DNA of 64,000 nucleotides from Streptomonospora alba (GCF_000826685.1 NZ_JROO01000031.1:62001-126000); one strand, 5' to 3'; numbered from the stretch's first letter, positions 51,061 to 60,687 are shown. The notes: a model not told the origin generated them from the sequence alone. Numbers and translations: made by a program.

Positions 51061-51541
51061 AGCGGGGCACAGGGGGAGCGCATCCCCCTCGATCCGACGA
51101 AGGAATCCGTTCACGACGCGCTTTCCCCGGCTCTACCCGGGAGCGCCGTCGTCCAATCCCGGCGGACGCGCGTATCGGCCTCTGCCGGCCGAGAACGCCG
51201 ATCGGCCGCCACCGCTTCGGAAGGTGACGCTTCGCGTCTCCTGCCTGTCGGTCGCCCGACACCACCCCGAACGGTGACGCACAGCGTCGCCTGAAGCGCC
51301 GAACGGTCACCCGCCGGCGTCTCGCAGGCGGCGCACCGCGTCGCCCGTCGGCCGCGCCAGGCCCACCCGCGCGCCCCGCCGCCCCAGGCGGCACGGGGGC
51401 GCCCTCGGGTGGGCGGTGTGGCCGATCACGGCGCCGACATCAGAGTGGTTGCGCAGACGCGGACCCCCTGTTCATGGCACTCTTGATCCCCGGGCCGCGC
51501 GCACGCGGCATGCGGACACCGGCGTAAGGGGGGCCAGTGGC
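51061..51541. other. 481-base gene-free stretch before smc
   Basis: No gene is recognisable. Two similar 21-base units, 51223-51243 and 51273-51293, both read GGTGACGC-N3-GCGTC-N-CCTG and each can fold into a 5-bp hairpin. They lie 50 bases apart. Otherwise there are only Arg/Pro-rich shadow frames. Confidence 0.45.
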
Positions 51542-54500
51542 GTGTATCTGAAGAGCCTCACGCTGCGCGGCTTCAAATCCTTCGCCTCGGCGACCACCCT
51601 GCGGTTCGAACCCGGGATCACCACGGTCGTCGGCCCCAACGGCTCCGGCAAGTCCAACGTCGTCGACGCCCTGGCCTGGGTCATGGGCGAACAGGGCGCC
51701 AAATCGCTGCGCGGCGGCAAGATGGACGACGTCATCTTCGCGGGCACATCCTCCCGCGCCGCGCTGGGCCGCGCCGAGGTCAGCCTCACCGTCGACAACC
51801 ACGACGGAGCACTGCCCATCGACTACTCCGAGGTCACCATCAAGCGGACCATGTTCCGCAACGGCGGCTCGGAGTACTCACTCAACGGCGACACCTGCCG
51901 GCTGCTGGACATCCAGGAGCTGCTCAGCGACTCCGGCATCGGCAGGGAGATGCACGTCATCGTCGGCCAGGGCCAGCTGGACACGGTCCTGCACGCCGGG
52001 CCCGAGGAGCGCCGCGCGCTCATCGAGGAGGCCGCCGGCATCCTCAAGCACCGCAAGCGCAAGGAGAAGGCGCTGCGCAAGCTCGACGCGATGCAGGGCA
52101 ACCTCGACCGCGTGACCGACCTCACCTCCGAGCTTCGCCGCCAGCTCAAACCGCTGGGCAAGCAGGCCGAGCTGGCCCGCAAGGCCGCCGTCATCCAGGC
52201 CGATCTGCGCGACGCCCGGCTGCGCCTGCTCGCCGACGACATCGTCACCCTGCGCGAGGCGCTGGAGAAGGAGGAGGCCGACGAGGCCGCCGTGCGCAGC
52301 CGCCGCGAGGCCGCCGAGAAATCGCTGGCCGACGCCCAAGCGCGCGAGACCGCGCTGGACACCGCGGCGGGCGAGGCGGCGCCCGTGGTGGTCCGCCTCC
52401 AGGACACCTACCACGGTCTGTCCCGGCTCAAGGAGCGCCTCAGCGCCGTGGCCTCGCTGGCCGCCGAGCGCCACCGCAACCTCGCCGCCGAGCCCGAGGA
52501 GGAGCGTTCCGGGCGCGACCCCGAGGAGTTGGAGCGCGAAGCCGAGGAGGCCCGCGCGCAGGAGGAGGAGCTGCAGTACCGGCTCGACGACGCCCGCGAG
52601 AATCTCCAGAGCGCCGTCGCCGAACGGACCGCAGCTGAGGAGGCGCTCAAGGCCGAGGAGGAGCGCATCGCGGCCGCCACCCGCGCCGCCGCCGATCGCC
52701 GCGAAGGCCTGGCCAAGCTCCGCGGCCGGGTGGATGCGCTGCGCAGCAGGCTGGCCGCGAGCGAGGCCGAGGTCGAGCGCCTCGACACCGCCGCCGTAGA
52801 GGCCCGCGAGCGCGCCGAGGCGGCCCGGGCCGAGTACGAGCGCGCCCAGGCCGAGTCCGCCGGGCTCGACGAGGGCGACGCCGAACTCGACACCGAGCAG
52901 GAGTCGGCCAAGCAGCGCCTGGACGCGATGGACGCCCGGCTCAACGAGCTGCGCGAAACCGAGCGCACCGCCGAGCGCGAGCGCGCCGCGCTCGCCGCCC
53001 GCAAGGAGGCCCTGGAAACGGGCCTCACCCGCAAGGACGGTGCCGCTGCGCTGCTGGCGGCCCAGGAGCGCCTGCCCGGCCTCACGGGTTCTGTGGCCAC
53101 CCTGATCGAGGTCGAGTCCGGCCACGAGACCGCGGTCGCCGCCGCCTTCGGGGCCGCCGCCGAGGCCGTGGCCGCCGAGGACGCGGACGCCGCGCGGGCT
53201 GCCGTCGAGCTGCTCAAGAGCGAGGACGCCGGGCGAGCGAGCGTGGTGGTGGCCGGCGCCGACCCCGGCACCGCGCCGCGCGCGCACTGGCCCGGGCTGC
53301 CCCGAGGGCTGCGCTACGCCGCCGACGCCGTGACCGCGCCCGAGCGCTTGAGCACGGCGGTCAGCGCGCTGCTGGAGCGCGTGGTGCTGGTCTCCGACGC
53401 CGACCAGGCCCGCGAGCTGCTGTCGGCGCAGCCGGGCGTGCGCGCCGTCACCGCCGACGGCGACCTCTACAGCACCGGCCTGGTGCAGGGCGGCTCGGCC
53501 ACCGCCCCCAGCCTGCTGGAGGCGCAGGCGGCGGTGGACGAGGCGGCCGAGCAGCTGGACACGGCCACCGCCGCGGCCGAGGAAGCGGCCGAGCGGCTGG
53601 CCGCCGCCACGAGCGAGCGCACCGAGCTCGCCGCCACCCTGGAAGAGGTCACCGCCCGGCGCCGGGCCGCCGACAAGCAGCGCAACGACACGGCCCAGCA
53701 GCTGGGCAAGCTCGGTGGGCAGGCCCGCGCGGCCGACGCCGAGGTCGAGCGCTACACGTCTGCCGCGGCCAAGGCCGCCACCGCCCGGCAGAGCGATCTG
53801 GACGACCTCGCGGCCTTGGAGGAGCGGCTGGCCGAGGCCGAGGCCCACCCCGCCGACGAGGACGAGCCCGGCACCGAGCACCGCGACGCGCTCGCCGAGC
53901 GCGCCAGCACCGCCCGTGCCACCGAGACCGAGGCCCGACTCGCCGTGCGGACCGCCGAGGAGCGGGTGCGTTCGATCTCCGGACGCGCCGACGGGCTGCT
54001 GCGCTCGGCCGAGGCCGAGCGCGACGCCCGCCGCAAGGCCGCCGAGCGGCGCGCCCGCCGGCGCAGCCAGTCGCGTGTCGCCGAGTCCGTCGCCGAGGCG
54101 GCGAGCCTCGCGTTGGAGCGCATCGAGGCCTCCCTGGCCGACGCCGACGCCCAGCGCAAGCAGGCAGAGGAGGAGCGGGCCGCCAGGGAGGCCGAGCTCA
54201 AGACGGTCCGCGCCCGGGTGCGCGAGCTGTCGGTGGAGCTGGAGAAGCTCGTCAACACCGTCCACGGCAGCGAGGTCGCCCGCGCCGAGCGCAAGCTGCG
54301 CCTGGAGCAGCTGGAGACCAAGGCCGTGGAGGAGATGGGCGTGGAGGTCTCCGTGCTCATCGAGGAGTACGGCCCCCGCGTCCCGGTCCCGCCGCCCGCC
54401 GACGCCAAGGAGGACGAGGCGGTGGCCGTACCCTACGTGCGCGAGGTCCAGGAGAAGCGCGCCCGCTCCGCCGAGAAGCAGCTCAACCAGCTCGGCAAGA

Positions 54501-55102
54501 TCAACCCGCTGGCGCTGGAGGAGTACGCCGCGCTGGAGGAGCGCCACGCCTTCCTCAACGCCCAGTTGGAGGACCTGAAGAAGACCAAGCGGGACCTGCT
54601 GGACGTGGTCGAGCAGGTCGACGCGCGGGTGCAGGAGGTGTTCTCGGGCGCCTTCGCCGACGTCGAGCGGGAGTTCGCGAAGATCTTCGGCCGGTTGTTC
54701 CCCGGCGGCGAGGGCAAGCTCGTGCTGAGCGAGCCCGGCGACTTGCTCGCCACCGGCGTCGAGGTCGAGGCACGCCCGCCGGGCAAGAAGGTCAAGAGGC
54801 TGTCGCTGCTCTCGGGCGGCGAGCGCTCGCTGACGGCGGTGGCCTTCCTCGCCGCGATCTTCAAAGCCCGGCCGTCGCCCTTCTACGTCATGGACGAGGT
54901 CGAGGCCGCGCTCGACGACACGAACCTGCAGCGGCTGCTGGTGATCTTCGACGAGCTGCGGGAGTCCTCCCAGCTCATCGTCATCACCCACCAGAAGCGC
55001 ACCATGGAGGCGGCCGACGCCCTCTACGGCGTGACCATGCAGAACGACGGCATCTCCCAGGTCATCAGCCAGAAACTGGACCGCGCCGCCCCGGGGCCGT
55101 GA
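51542..55102 (+). CDS. smc: Chromosome partition protein SMC
   Basis: An 1186-residue structural maintenance of chromosomes ATPase. N-terminal head: YLKSLTLRGFKSFASATTLR and Walker A VVGPNGSGKSNVVDALAWV. Two long coiled coils rich in Glu, Arg and Ala flank a hinge at about residues 500-670 (LPGLTGSVATLIEV, TADGDLYSTGLVQGGSA). C-terminal head: signature LSLLSGGERSLTAVAFLAAI and Walker B PFYVMDEVEAALDD. The GTG at 51542 with AAGGGGGG upstream matches the start of SMC homology; a 42-residue upstream extension is discarded. Confidence 0.96.
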   Translation: MYLKSLTLRGFKSFASATTLRFEPGITTVVGPNGSGKSNVVDALAWVMGEQGAKSLRGGKMDDVIFAGTSSRAALGRAEVSLTVDNHDGALPIDYSEVTIKRTMFRNGGSEYSLNGDTCRLLDIQELLSDSGIGREMHVIVGQGQLDTVLHAGPEERRALIEEAAGILKHRKRKEKALRKLDAMQGNLDRVTDLTSELRRQLKPLGKQAELARKAAVIQADLRDARLRLLADDIVTLREALEKEEADEAAVRSRREAAEKSLADAQARETALDTAAGEAAPVVVRLQDTYHGLSRLKERLSAVASLAAERHRNLAAEPEEERSGRDPEELEREAEEARAQEEELQYRLDDARENLQSAVAERTAAEEALKAEEERIAAATRAAADRREGLAKLRGRVDALRSRLAASEAEVERLDTAAVEARERAEAARAEYERAQAESAGLDEGDAELDTEQESAKQRLDAMDARLNELRETERTAERERAALAARKEALETGLTRKDGAAALLAAQERLPGLTGSVATLIEVESGHETAVAAAFGAAAEAVAAEDADAARAAVELLKSEDAGRASVVVAGADPGTAPRAHWPGLPRGLRYAADAVTAPERLSTAVSALLERVVLVSDADQARELLSAQPGVRAVTADGDLYSTGLVQGGSATAPSLLEAQAAVDEAAEQLDTATAAAEEAAERLAAATSERTELAATLEEVTARRRAADKQRNDTAQQLGKLGGQARAADAEVERYTSAAAKAATARQSDLDDLAALEERLAEAEAHPADEDEPGTEHRDALAERASTARATETEARLAVRTAEERVRSISGRADGLLRSAEAERDARRKAAERRARRRSQSRVAESVAEAASLALERIEASLADADAQRKQAEEERAAREAELKTVRARVRELSVELEKLVNTVHGSEVARAERKLRLEQLETKAVEEMGVEVSVLIEEYGPRVPVPPPADAKEDEAVAVPYVREVQEKRARSAEKQLNQLGKINPLALEEYAALEERHAFLNAQLEDLKKTKRDLLDVVEQVDARVQEVFSGAFADVEREFAKIFGRLFPGGEGKLVLSEPGDLLATGVEVEARPPGKKVKRLSLLSGGERSLTAVAFLAAIFKARPSPFYVMDEVEAALDDTNLQRLLVIFDELRESSQLIVITHQKRTMEAADALYGVTMQNDGISQVISQKLDRAAPGP

Positions 55103-55239
55103 CGCTTGTCTCCGTCGGCCGTGCAGCGACCGGGAGCGGCGGGGGTGCCGCAACGGCATCCGCGGAATCACGGCTGTGCCGTATCCGCGCAGCTCAAACC
55201 CCCGCAATCCCCCGCCCTCGGACGCGCCGGGCGAAGCGG

Positions 55240-55390
55240 TTAAAGTGGACACGGTGCTCTGCGGTGCGAATCCGCAGGGCAACGGCATCGTGCGAGCGAA
55301 GTCCGGTGCGGGACCGCTGGTCCCGCGAATCCGGCGCTGCCCCGCAACTGTGAGACCCGCCCCGGCGGGCGAGCCAGGTCGCCTCCCCGA
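55240..55390 (+). ncRNA. Cobalamin riboswitch
   Basis: The leader of the btuF gene has the hallmarks of the adenosylcobalamin riboswitch in order: ACGGTGCTCTGCGG, a GAAGTCCGGTGCG / GAATCCGGCGCTGCC pairing arm, the core CCCGCAACTGTGA, and AGCCAGGTCGCCT, the B12-box end. It finishes about 100 bases before the GTG. Bound cobalamin should turn off expression of the transporter. Boundaries are approximate. Confidence 0.88.
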
Positions 55391-55487
55391 TGCCGCGGCC
55401 GATTGTCCTCGCGGGAGGGCGGACCGCACCGCGCAGCGCGCGGGCTCCGCCTCTCTGCCGCGCCCATCGAGACCCAGAAGGAGCCCC

Positions 55488-56432
55488 GTGCCAAGCGCAC
55501 GCCGTCTGCCCGCTGCACTGCTGCTGGCAGCACTCACGCTCTCCGCCTGCGGCGGCACGCAGAACTCCGGCCAGGACCAGGAGACCTCCGGCCAGGACGC
55601 CGGCTTCCCCGTGACCGTGGAGGACCCCTCCGGCGAGGTCACCATCGAATCCGCGCCGAAGCGCATCGTCTCCCTGTCGCCCACCGCCACCGAGATGCTG
55701 TTCGCGGTCGGTGCCGGAGACGAGGTCGTCGCCGCCGACGAGCACTCCGACCACCCCGAAGAGGCGCCGACCACCGACCTGTCCGGATTCACCCCCAGCA
55801 TCGAGGCGATCAGCGAGTACGATCCCGACCTGGTCGTGCTGGCCCGCGACGCCGAGGACGCCGCCAAGCAGCTGCGCAAGGTGGACGTCCCCGTGCTGCT
55901 GATCCCCGCCGCCACGACCCTGGGCGACGCCTACGACCAGATGCGCATGCTGGGCGAGGCCACCGGCAACCCCGACCAGGGGGCCGAGGTCGCCGACCAG
56001 GTGAAGAGCGATGTCGACGCGATCGTGGAGGAGACCGCCGACGAGGTCGGCGACGCCGATCTCAGCGTTTACCACGAGTTGGACGAGGCCATGTACTCGG
56101 CCACCTCCGACACCTTCATCGGCCAGGTCTACGACCGCTTCGGGCTGGAGAACATCGCCGACTCCGCTGAAGACGCCTCCGGCGGTTACCCGCAGGTGTC
56201 CGCGGAGTACGTCGTCGACCGGAACCCCGACCTGATCTTCCTCGCCTACGGCGGGAAGAACGTGGTCGAGTCCGTACGCGAGCGCCCCGCGTTCGACGGT
56301 GTCGCCGCCGTCGAGAACGACGGCGTCGTCAAGCTGGACGCCGACGCCTCCTCGCGCTGGGGACCGCGCGTGGTCGACCTGGCCGAGAGCGTCTCCGATG
56401 CCGTCACCGCCGCCGCTGCCCAGGAGGGGTAG
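55488..56432 (+). CDS. btuF: Cobalamin ABC transporter substrate-binding lipoprotein
   Basis: A 314-residue lipoprotein of the BtuF/FhuD-like binding protein family. Signal peptide with lipobox LTLSACGG, then PKRIVSLSPTATEMLFAVGA, SIEAISEYDPDLVVLA, and NPDLIFLAYGGKN, the two-lobed fold joined by a long helix. Family members bind cobalamin or iron-siderophores; the riboswitch directly upstream makes cobalamin the likely ligand. The GTG at 55488 follows AAGGAG. It is 6 bases before the permease gene. Confidence 0.9.
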   Translation: MPSARRLPAALLLAALTLSACGGTQNSGQDQETSGQDAGFPVTVEDPSGEVTIESAPKRIVSLSPTATEMLFAVGAGDEVVAADEHSDHPEEAPTTDLSGFTPSIEAISEYDPDLVVLARDAEDAAKQLRKVDVPVLLIPAATTLGDAYDQMRMLGEATGNPDQGAEVADQVKSDVDAIVEETADEVGDADLSVYHELDEAMYSATSDTFIGQVYDRFGLENIADSAEDASGGYPQVSAEYVVDRNPDLIFLAYGGKNVVESVRERPAFDGVAAVENDGVVKLDADASSRWGPRVVDLAESVSDAVTAAAAQEG

Positions 56433-56438
56433 CGCGGC

Positions 56439-57473
56439 GTGCGGAAGAAGCAGGCGGCCTGGCTCTGGCCGCCGCTGGGACTGGCGCTGCTCGCCGTGTG
56501 CGGGCTCGTGGGCGTGGCCGCCGGCGCCGCGGACATCGGTCCCGCCGACATCGCCGCCGCGCTGCTGGGGCACCTGCCCTTCGTCCCCCTGTCCTCGCCG
56601 CTGAGCGGACTCCAGGAGGCCGTACTCGTCGAACTGCGCCTGCCCCGCGTTGTGCTGGGCGCGCTGGTCGGCGGGTTGCTGGCCAGTTCCGGAGCCGCCT
56701 ACCAGGGTGTCTTCCGCAACCCGCTGGCCGACCCCTACCTGCTGGGGGCGGCCGGCGGCGCGGGACTGGGGGCCACCCTCGTTCTGGCGTTCGGCACCCA
56801 GGTGCTGGACTCGCCGCAGGCGGTGGTTCCGGTGGCGGCCTTCGCCGGCGCACTGGTGGGCGTGGGCGCGGCCTACGGGCTGGGCACCGTCGCGGGCGGC
56901 AGCGGCACGACGACCCTGGTGCTGGCCGGAGTGGCGGTGTCGTCGTTCCTCTCGGCTGCCCAGAACCTGGTGCAGATGCTGCGCACCGAGGAGCTGCGCC
57001 GCATCTACGCCTGGATGATGGGCGGCCTGGGCAACGGCGGCTGGGACGACGTGGCGATGATCGCGCCCTACGCCGCTCTCAGCGTGGTGGTGCTGATGGG
57101 CTGCGGATACCTGCTCGACCTGCTCGCACTGGGGGACGAGAAGGCCCTCAGCCTCGGGCTGAACGCCACCGGCGCGCGGTTGCTGGTGATCTCCGCGGCG
57201 TCGCTGGCCACCGCGGCCGCGGTGTCGGTCAGCGGCCTGATCGGTTTCGTGGGGATCGTGGTTCCCCACATCGTGCGGCGCCTGGTGGGTACCGGATACC
57301 GGATGATCCTGCCCATGTCGCTGCTGAGCGGCGCCGCGTTCCTGGTGTTGGTCGACGTCGCCGCCCGGACCGTGATCTCGCCCGCGGAGCTTCCGCTGGG
57401 CGTGGTGACCGCGTTCGTCGGTGCTCCGTTCTTCGTGTTCATCCTGCGGACGACACGCAGCAGAGGGACCTGA
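56439..57473 (+). CDS. btuC: Cobalamin ABC transporter permease (FecCD/BtuC family)
   Basis: A 344-residue permease with about ten helices. LRLPRVVLGALVGGLLASSG and AAYQGVFRNPLADPYLLGAA are FecCD-family signatures; SGLIGFVGIVVPHIVRRLVG is the coupling region near the C-terminus. It follows btuF by 6 bases with a GTG start. A cognate ATPase gene (btuD) does not follow; ftsY is next, so the transporter must borrow an ATPase encoded elsewhere. Confidence 0.9.
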   Translation: MRKKQAAWLWPPLGLALLAVCGLVGVAAGAADIGPADIAAALLGHLPFVPLSSPLSGLQEAVLVELRLPRVVLGALVGGLLASSGAAYQGVFRNPLADPYLLGAAGGAGLGATLVLAFGTQVLDSPQAVVPVAAFAGALVGVGAAYGLGTVAGGSGTTTLVLAGVAVSSFLSAAQNLVQMLRTEELRRIYAWMMGGLGNGGWDDVAMIAPYAALSVVVLMGCGYLLDLLALGDEKALSLGLNATGARLLVISAASLATAAAVSVSGLIGFVGIVVPHIVRRLVGTGYRMILPMSLLSGAAFLVLVDVAARTVISPAELPLGVVTAFVGAPFFVFILRTTRSRGT

Positions 57474-57597
57474 GACACCGGCGCGTGATCTGATCCGAAG
57501 GCGTGATCTGGGAGACTGGACGCCTTGTGGCTCCTCCCCGGTCCGAGGCTCGAGCGCGGCATCGGCTTCCAGGGTGCACGCACACGCTAGGAGACTG

Positions 57598-58770
57598 ATG
57601 GACTACACGATCTTCGCCGTAATCATCTTCGTCGTCGCCCTGCTGGTCGTCGGCGGCGCTTTTCTGATCCGGCCGCGGCGCTCCGGGGCCCCGCCGGAGC
57701 CTCCGGCCGAAGAGCGTGGAGAGGGTGCCGCGGGCACGACGACGGCGGAGCCCGACGAGGAGTCCGCGCAACACGAGCGCGCAGCCGGGACCGCGGTGGC
57801 CGAACCGGGGGCCCCGGCGGCAGCGGAGATCGAGACCCCGCCGCCCTCGGCGGGACGGCTCGTGCGCCTGCGCGCCCGCCTCGCGCGCTCGCAGAACGTC
57901 TTCGGCCAGAGCCTGCTGGGCCTGCTGTCGGCGGACCGGCTCGACGAGTCGGCCTGGGAGGAGATCGAGGACACCCTGATCACGGCCGATGTGGGGGTCA
58001 CCTCGGCCGCCCAGATCGTCGAGAACCTGCGGACCAAGGTCAAGGTCCTGGGCAGCCGCACCCCCGATGAGGTGCGCGACCTGCTGCGCTCCGAGCTGCT
58101 CGCCCAGATCGGCACCGACCAGGACCGCACCGTGCACACGGAGCCGCACGCGGGCGGGCCCGCGGTGGTCATGGTGGTGGGCGTCAACGGAACCGGCAAG
58201 ACCACCACCGCCGGCAAGCTCGCCCGAGTGCTGGTGGGCGACGGCCGCAGCGTGGTGCTGGGCGCTGCCGACACCTTCCGCGCCGCGGCGGCCGACCAGC
58301 TGGAGACCTGGGGTTCGCGCGTGGGCGCGCCGGTGGTGCGCAGGGACGAGGGCGCCGACCCCGCGAGCGTGGCCTTCGAGGCCGTCACGCGCGGTATGGA
58401 CGACCACGCAGACACGGTCATCGTCGACACCGCCGGGCGGCTGCACACCAAGACGGGGCTGATGGACGAGCTCGGCAAGGTCAAGCGGGTCGTCGAGAAG
58501 AAGACCAGCGTGGACGACGTGCTGCTGGTGCTGGACGCCACCACCGGCCAGAACGGACTGCGCCAGGCGCGCGTGTTCGCCGAGGCCGTCAACATCTCCG
58601 GCATCGTGCTCACCAAGCTCGACGGCACCGCCAAGGGCGGAATCGTCATCCAGGTCCAGCGGGAGCTGGGGGTGCCGGTCAAGCTCGTGGGTCTGGGGGA
58701 GGGCCCCGACGACCTGGCGCCCTTCGACCACGAGGCGTTCGTCGACGCCATCCTCGAAGGCGGGGAGTAG
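57598..58770 (+). CDS. ftsY: Signal recognition particle receptor FtsY
   Basis: A 390-residue SRP receptor GTPase that docks ribosomes at the membrane. It begins with a true transmembrane helix (YTIFAVIIFVVALLVVGGAF), as in other actinobacterial FtsY, then an acidic linker, an N domain, and the G domain: VMVVGVNGTGKTTTAGKLAR (G1), DTFRAAAADQLETW, VDTAGRLHTKTGLMDEL (G3), VLTKLDGTAKGG (G4). The ATG at 57598 follows AGGAG. The conserved smc-ftsY order is interrupted here by btuFC. Confidence 0.96.
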   Translation: MDYTIFAVIIFVVALLVVGGAFLIRPRRSGAPPEPPAEERGEGAAGTTTAEPDEESAQHERAAGTAVAEPGAPAAAEIETPPPSAGRLVRLRARLARSQNVFGQSLLGLLSADRLDESAWEEIEDTLITADVGVTSAAQIVENLRTKVKVLGSRTPDEVRDLLRSELLAQIGTDQDRTVHTEPHAGGPAVVMVVGVNGTGKTTTAGKLARVLVGDGRSVVLGAADTFRAAAADQLETWGSRVGAPVVRRDEGADPASVAFEAVTRGMDDHADTVIVDTAGRLHTKTGLMDELGKVKRVVEKKTSVDDVLLVLDATTGQNGLRQARVFAEAVNISGIVLTKLDGTAKGGIVIQVQRELGVPVKLVGLGEGPDDLAPFDHEAFVDAILEGGE

Positions 58771-58825
58771 CCCGCGGACCGGCCCGGCCGACCGGAGGCC
58801 GCCCCTCAGCCGCCCCGCGCATCAG

Positions 58826-58888
58826 CGTTGATCTTGTACCTACGGGCACATGTGATCGCTCACAGTGACCGTAGGTACAAGATCAACG
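58826..58888. repeat. Perfect 20-bp inverted repeat (possible dispersed element)
   Basis: The arms CGTTGATCTTGTACCTACGG and its exact complement surround a 23-base loop that itself holds TGTGA-TCGC-TCACA. The arms are clearly AT-richer than their surroundings. It lies 55 bases after the ftsY stop in a convergent gap, so it can act as a terminator, but the length, perfection and base composition suggest a dispersed palindromic element. No second copy is in the window. Confidence 0.85.
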
Positions 58889-58961
58889 GGGAAACGGCAC
58901 CCGCCGCCCCCCTTGGCTCACCTCGACCGCGCCACCGGCGCTCCGGTGCGCCGCTACACGC

Positions 58962-59759
58962 CTAGACGAGCACGTCGCGCCGGGCGAACCGGGCGGTCGC
59001 CGCGGCCGCCAGCACCAGCGGTACCGCGACAAGCACCGCCGTGTAACCGGGGTCGCCCCCGTTGACCAGCGGCTCGGGGTCGAGGGCGTAGTAGAACGGC
59101 GAGAGGAACCGCATCCACTCCAGCTGCTCCTGCTGCAGCGCGAAGGTGTTGCCCAGATAGCCCACCACCGCGAGCACCGCGGCGCCGGCGATCGCATGGG
59201 TCCGACGGCCGGTGACCGCGCCGACGGCCAGCGCGAGCGTGCCGTAGCAGAACCCGATCAGCGCCGTGGCCAGCGCCGCTGCCGCGAGCTTGGCCAGGGG
59301 GATCCCCAGATCCAGTGCCGGCCCCAGCGCCGCCAGCACCACCCAGATGGTGGCGCCCAGCAGCGCGGTGAACACCGCCAGCGCGGCGAAGCGCTGCACG
59401 ACGACCCGGTACCGGCTGACGGGGTGGGTCAGGATCAGTTCCAGCGCGCCCTCTTCCTCCTCCCCGGCCACGGCGCGGGTGCCGAAGGCGATCGCCGCGA
59501 TCGAGATGAGGATCGGGGTGAGCAGGCCGAAGACCGTCGCGCCGAGGTACCCCTCGGCCGTGGACAGGTCGCCCCAGCCCATGGCCTGCGCCAGTTGCGG
59601 CATCTGCTCGACGAAGGCGCCCATCGCCTCGCTGGTGTTCTCCATGGACGGCCAGAACGAGCTGTAGAGCGCGGTGACGGCGGCGACGCCGATCATCCAG
59701 CCGATGATGCCGCGGCGGCTGTCCATCAGGAACTTGCCGAAGATGTCACGCACCGGCAT
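58962..59759 (-). CDS. ABC-2 type exporter permease
   Basis: A 265-residue permease with six hydrophobic helices (IIGWMIGVAAVTALYSSFW, LLTPILISIAAIAFGTRAVA, FTALLGATIWVVLAALGPAL, ALATALIGFCYGTLALAVGA). AGEEEEGALELILTHPVSRY is the cytoplasmic loop typical of ABC-2/NatB-like permeases. The ATG at 59759 lies 14 bases inside the end of the ATPase gene, so they are translationally coupled. Likely exports a drug or lipid; no specificity is shown. Confidence 0.85.
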   Translation of the reverse strand: MPVRDIFGKFLMDSRRGIIGWMIGVAAVTALYSSFWPSMENTSEAMGAFVEQMPQLAQAMGWGDLSTAEGYLGATVFGLLTPILISIAAIAFGTRAVAGEEEEGALELILTHPVSRYRVVVQRFAALAVFTALLGATIWVVLAALGPALDLGIPLAKLAAAALATALIGFCYGTLALAVGAVTGRRTHAIAGAAVLAVVGYLGNTFALQQEQLEWMRFLSPFYYALDPEPLVNGGDPGYTAVLVAVPLVLAAAATARFARRDVLV

Positions 59760-60687
59760 TGGAGCCCTCCTCCTGCGGCGCCGAGCCGCGGCCGTTGTTG
59801 TAGTGGGTGAAGAACAGCTCTTCCAGGTCGGGTTCCTCGCTGGTGAGGCTCAGCACGGTGCGGGTGGCCGCCTCTTTGATGAGTGCGTCGGGGCTTCCCT
59901 CGACGGTGCAGGTCAGCGTGGTGCCCTCCACCGAGGCGTCGCGTACGGGATCCAGGCGGGCGAAGGCCTGGGCGTCGACGGGCTCGGCGAAGGTCATGGT
60001 GACCCTGCGCAGCGCCCGCTCGCGGAGGTCGTCCATGTCCTCCAGTGCGACGATGCGTCCGGCGCGGATGATCGCCGCCTGGTCGGCCACGTCCTGGACC
60101 TCGCCGAGGACGTGGGAGGACATGAACACGGTGCGGCCGTCCTCGCGGACCTCGCGGACGAGGGCGAGGAACTCCTGCTGCAACAGCGGGTCGAGGCCGC
60201 TGGTCGGCTCGTCGAGGATGAGCAGTCGCGGCCGGTGCATGAACGCCTGCACCAGTCCGACCTTCTGCTTGTTGCCTTTGGACAGGCCGCGCACCGGCCG
60301 GTCCAGGTCGAGGGCGAACCGCTCGGCCAGGGACTCGATCTCGCGCCGGTCGACACCGCCGCGCAGACGGGCGAGGAACGACAGCAGCTCCCGTGCGGGG
60401 CGCCGGCTGGTCATGGGCAGTTCGCCCGGCAGGTAGCCGATGTCGCGGCGCAGGCGCACGCCGTCGCGGCGGGGATCCCCGCCCAGCAGGGTGACGTCGC
60501 CGGTGTCGCGGCGGATCAGGTCCAGCAGGATGCGGATGGTCGTGGTCTTTCCGGCCCCGTTGGGGCCCAGGAAGCCGAAGACGTCGCCTTCGGCGACGGC
60601 CAGGTCGACTCCCGACAGGGCGGTGTGGCGCCCGTAGCTCTTGGTCAGCCCGGTGCAGCTGATGACCGGTAGGGGATCGGCGGTCAT
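59746..60687 (-). CDS. ABC exporter ATP-binding protein
   Basis: A 313-residue ATPase of the NatA/CcmA/DrrA type. Motifs: Walker A FLGPNGAGKTTTIRILLDLI, RRDIGYLPGELPMTSRRP in the Q-loop region, signature LSKGNKQKVGLVQAFMH, Walker B LLILDEPTSGLDP, and the switch His in FMSSHVLGEVQ. A DrrA-like C-terminal domain follows. The ATG at 60687 is chosen; an in-frame ATG at 60714 would add 9 residues and neither has a strong Shine-Dalgarno. Confidence 0.88.
   Translation of the reverse strand: MTADPLPVISCTGLTKSYGRHTALSGVDLAVAEGDVFGFLGPNGAGKTTTIRILLDLIRRDTGDVTLLGGDPRRDGVRLRRDIGYLPGELPMTSRRPARELLSFLARLRGGVDRREIESLAERFALDLDRPVRGLSKGNKQKVGLVQAFMHRPRLLILDEPTSGLDPLLQQEFLALVREVREDGRTVFMSSHVLGEVQDVADQAAIIRAGRIVALEDMDDLRERALRRVTMTFAEPVDAQAFARLDPVRDASVEGTTLTCTVEGSPDALIKEAATRTVLSLTSEEPDLEELFFTHYNNGRGSAPQEEGSNAGA

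Noticed and set aside
51878-55915. 1345-residue minus-strand ORF over smc
   Set aside because: Antisense shadow of smc and btuF; Gly/Leu/Arg-rich with no domain.
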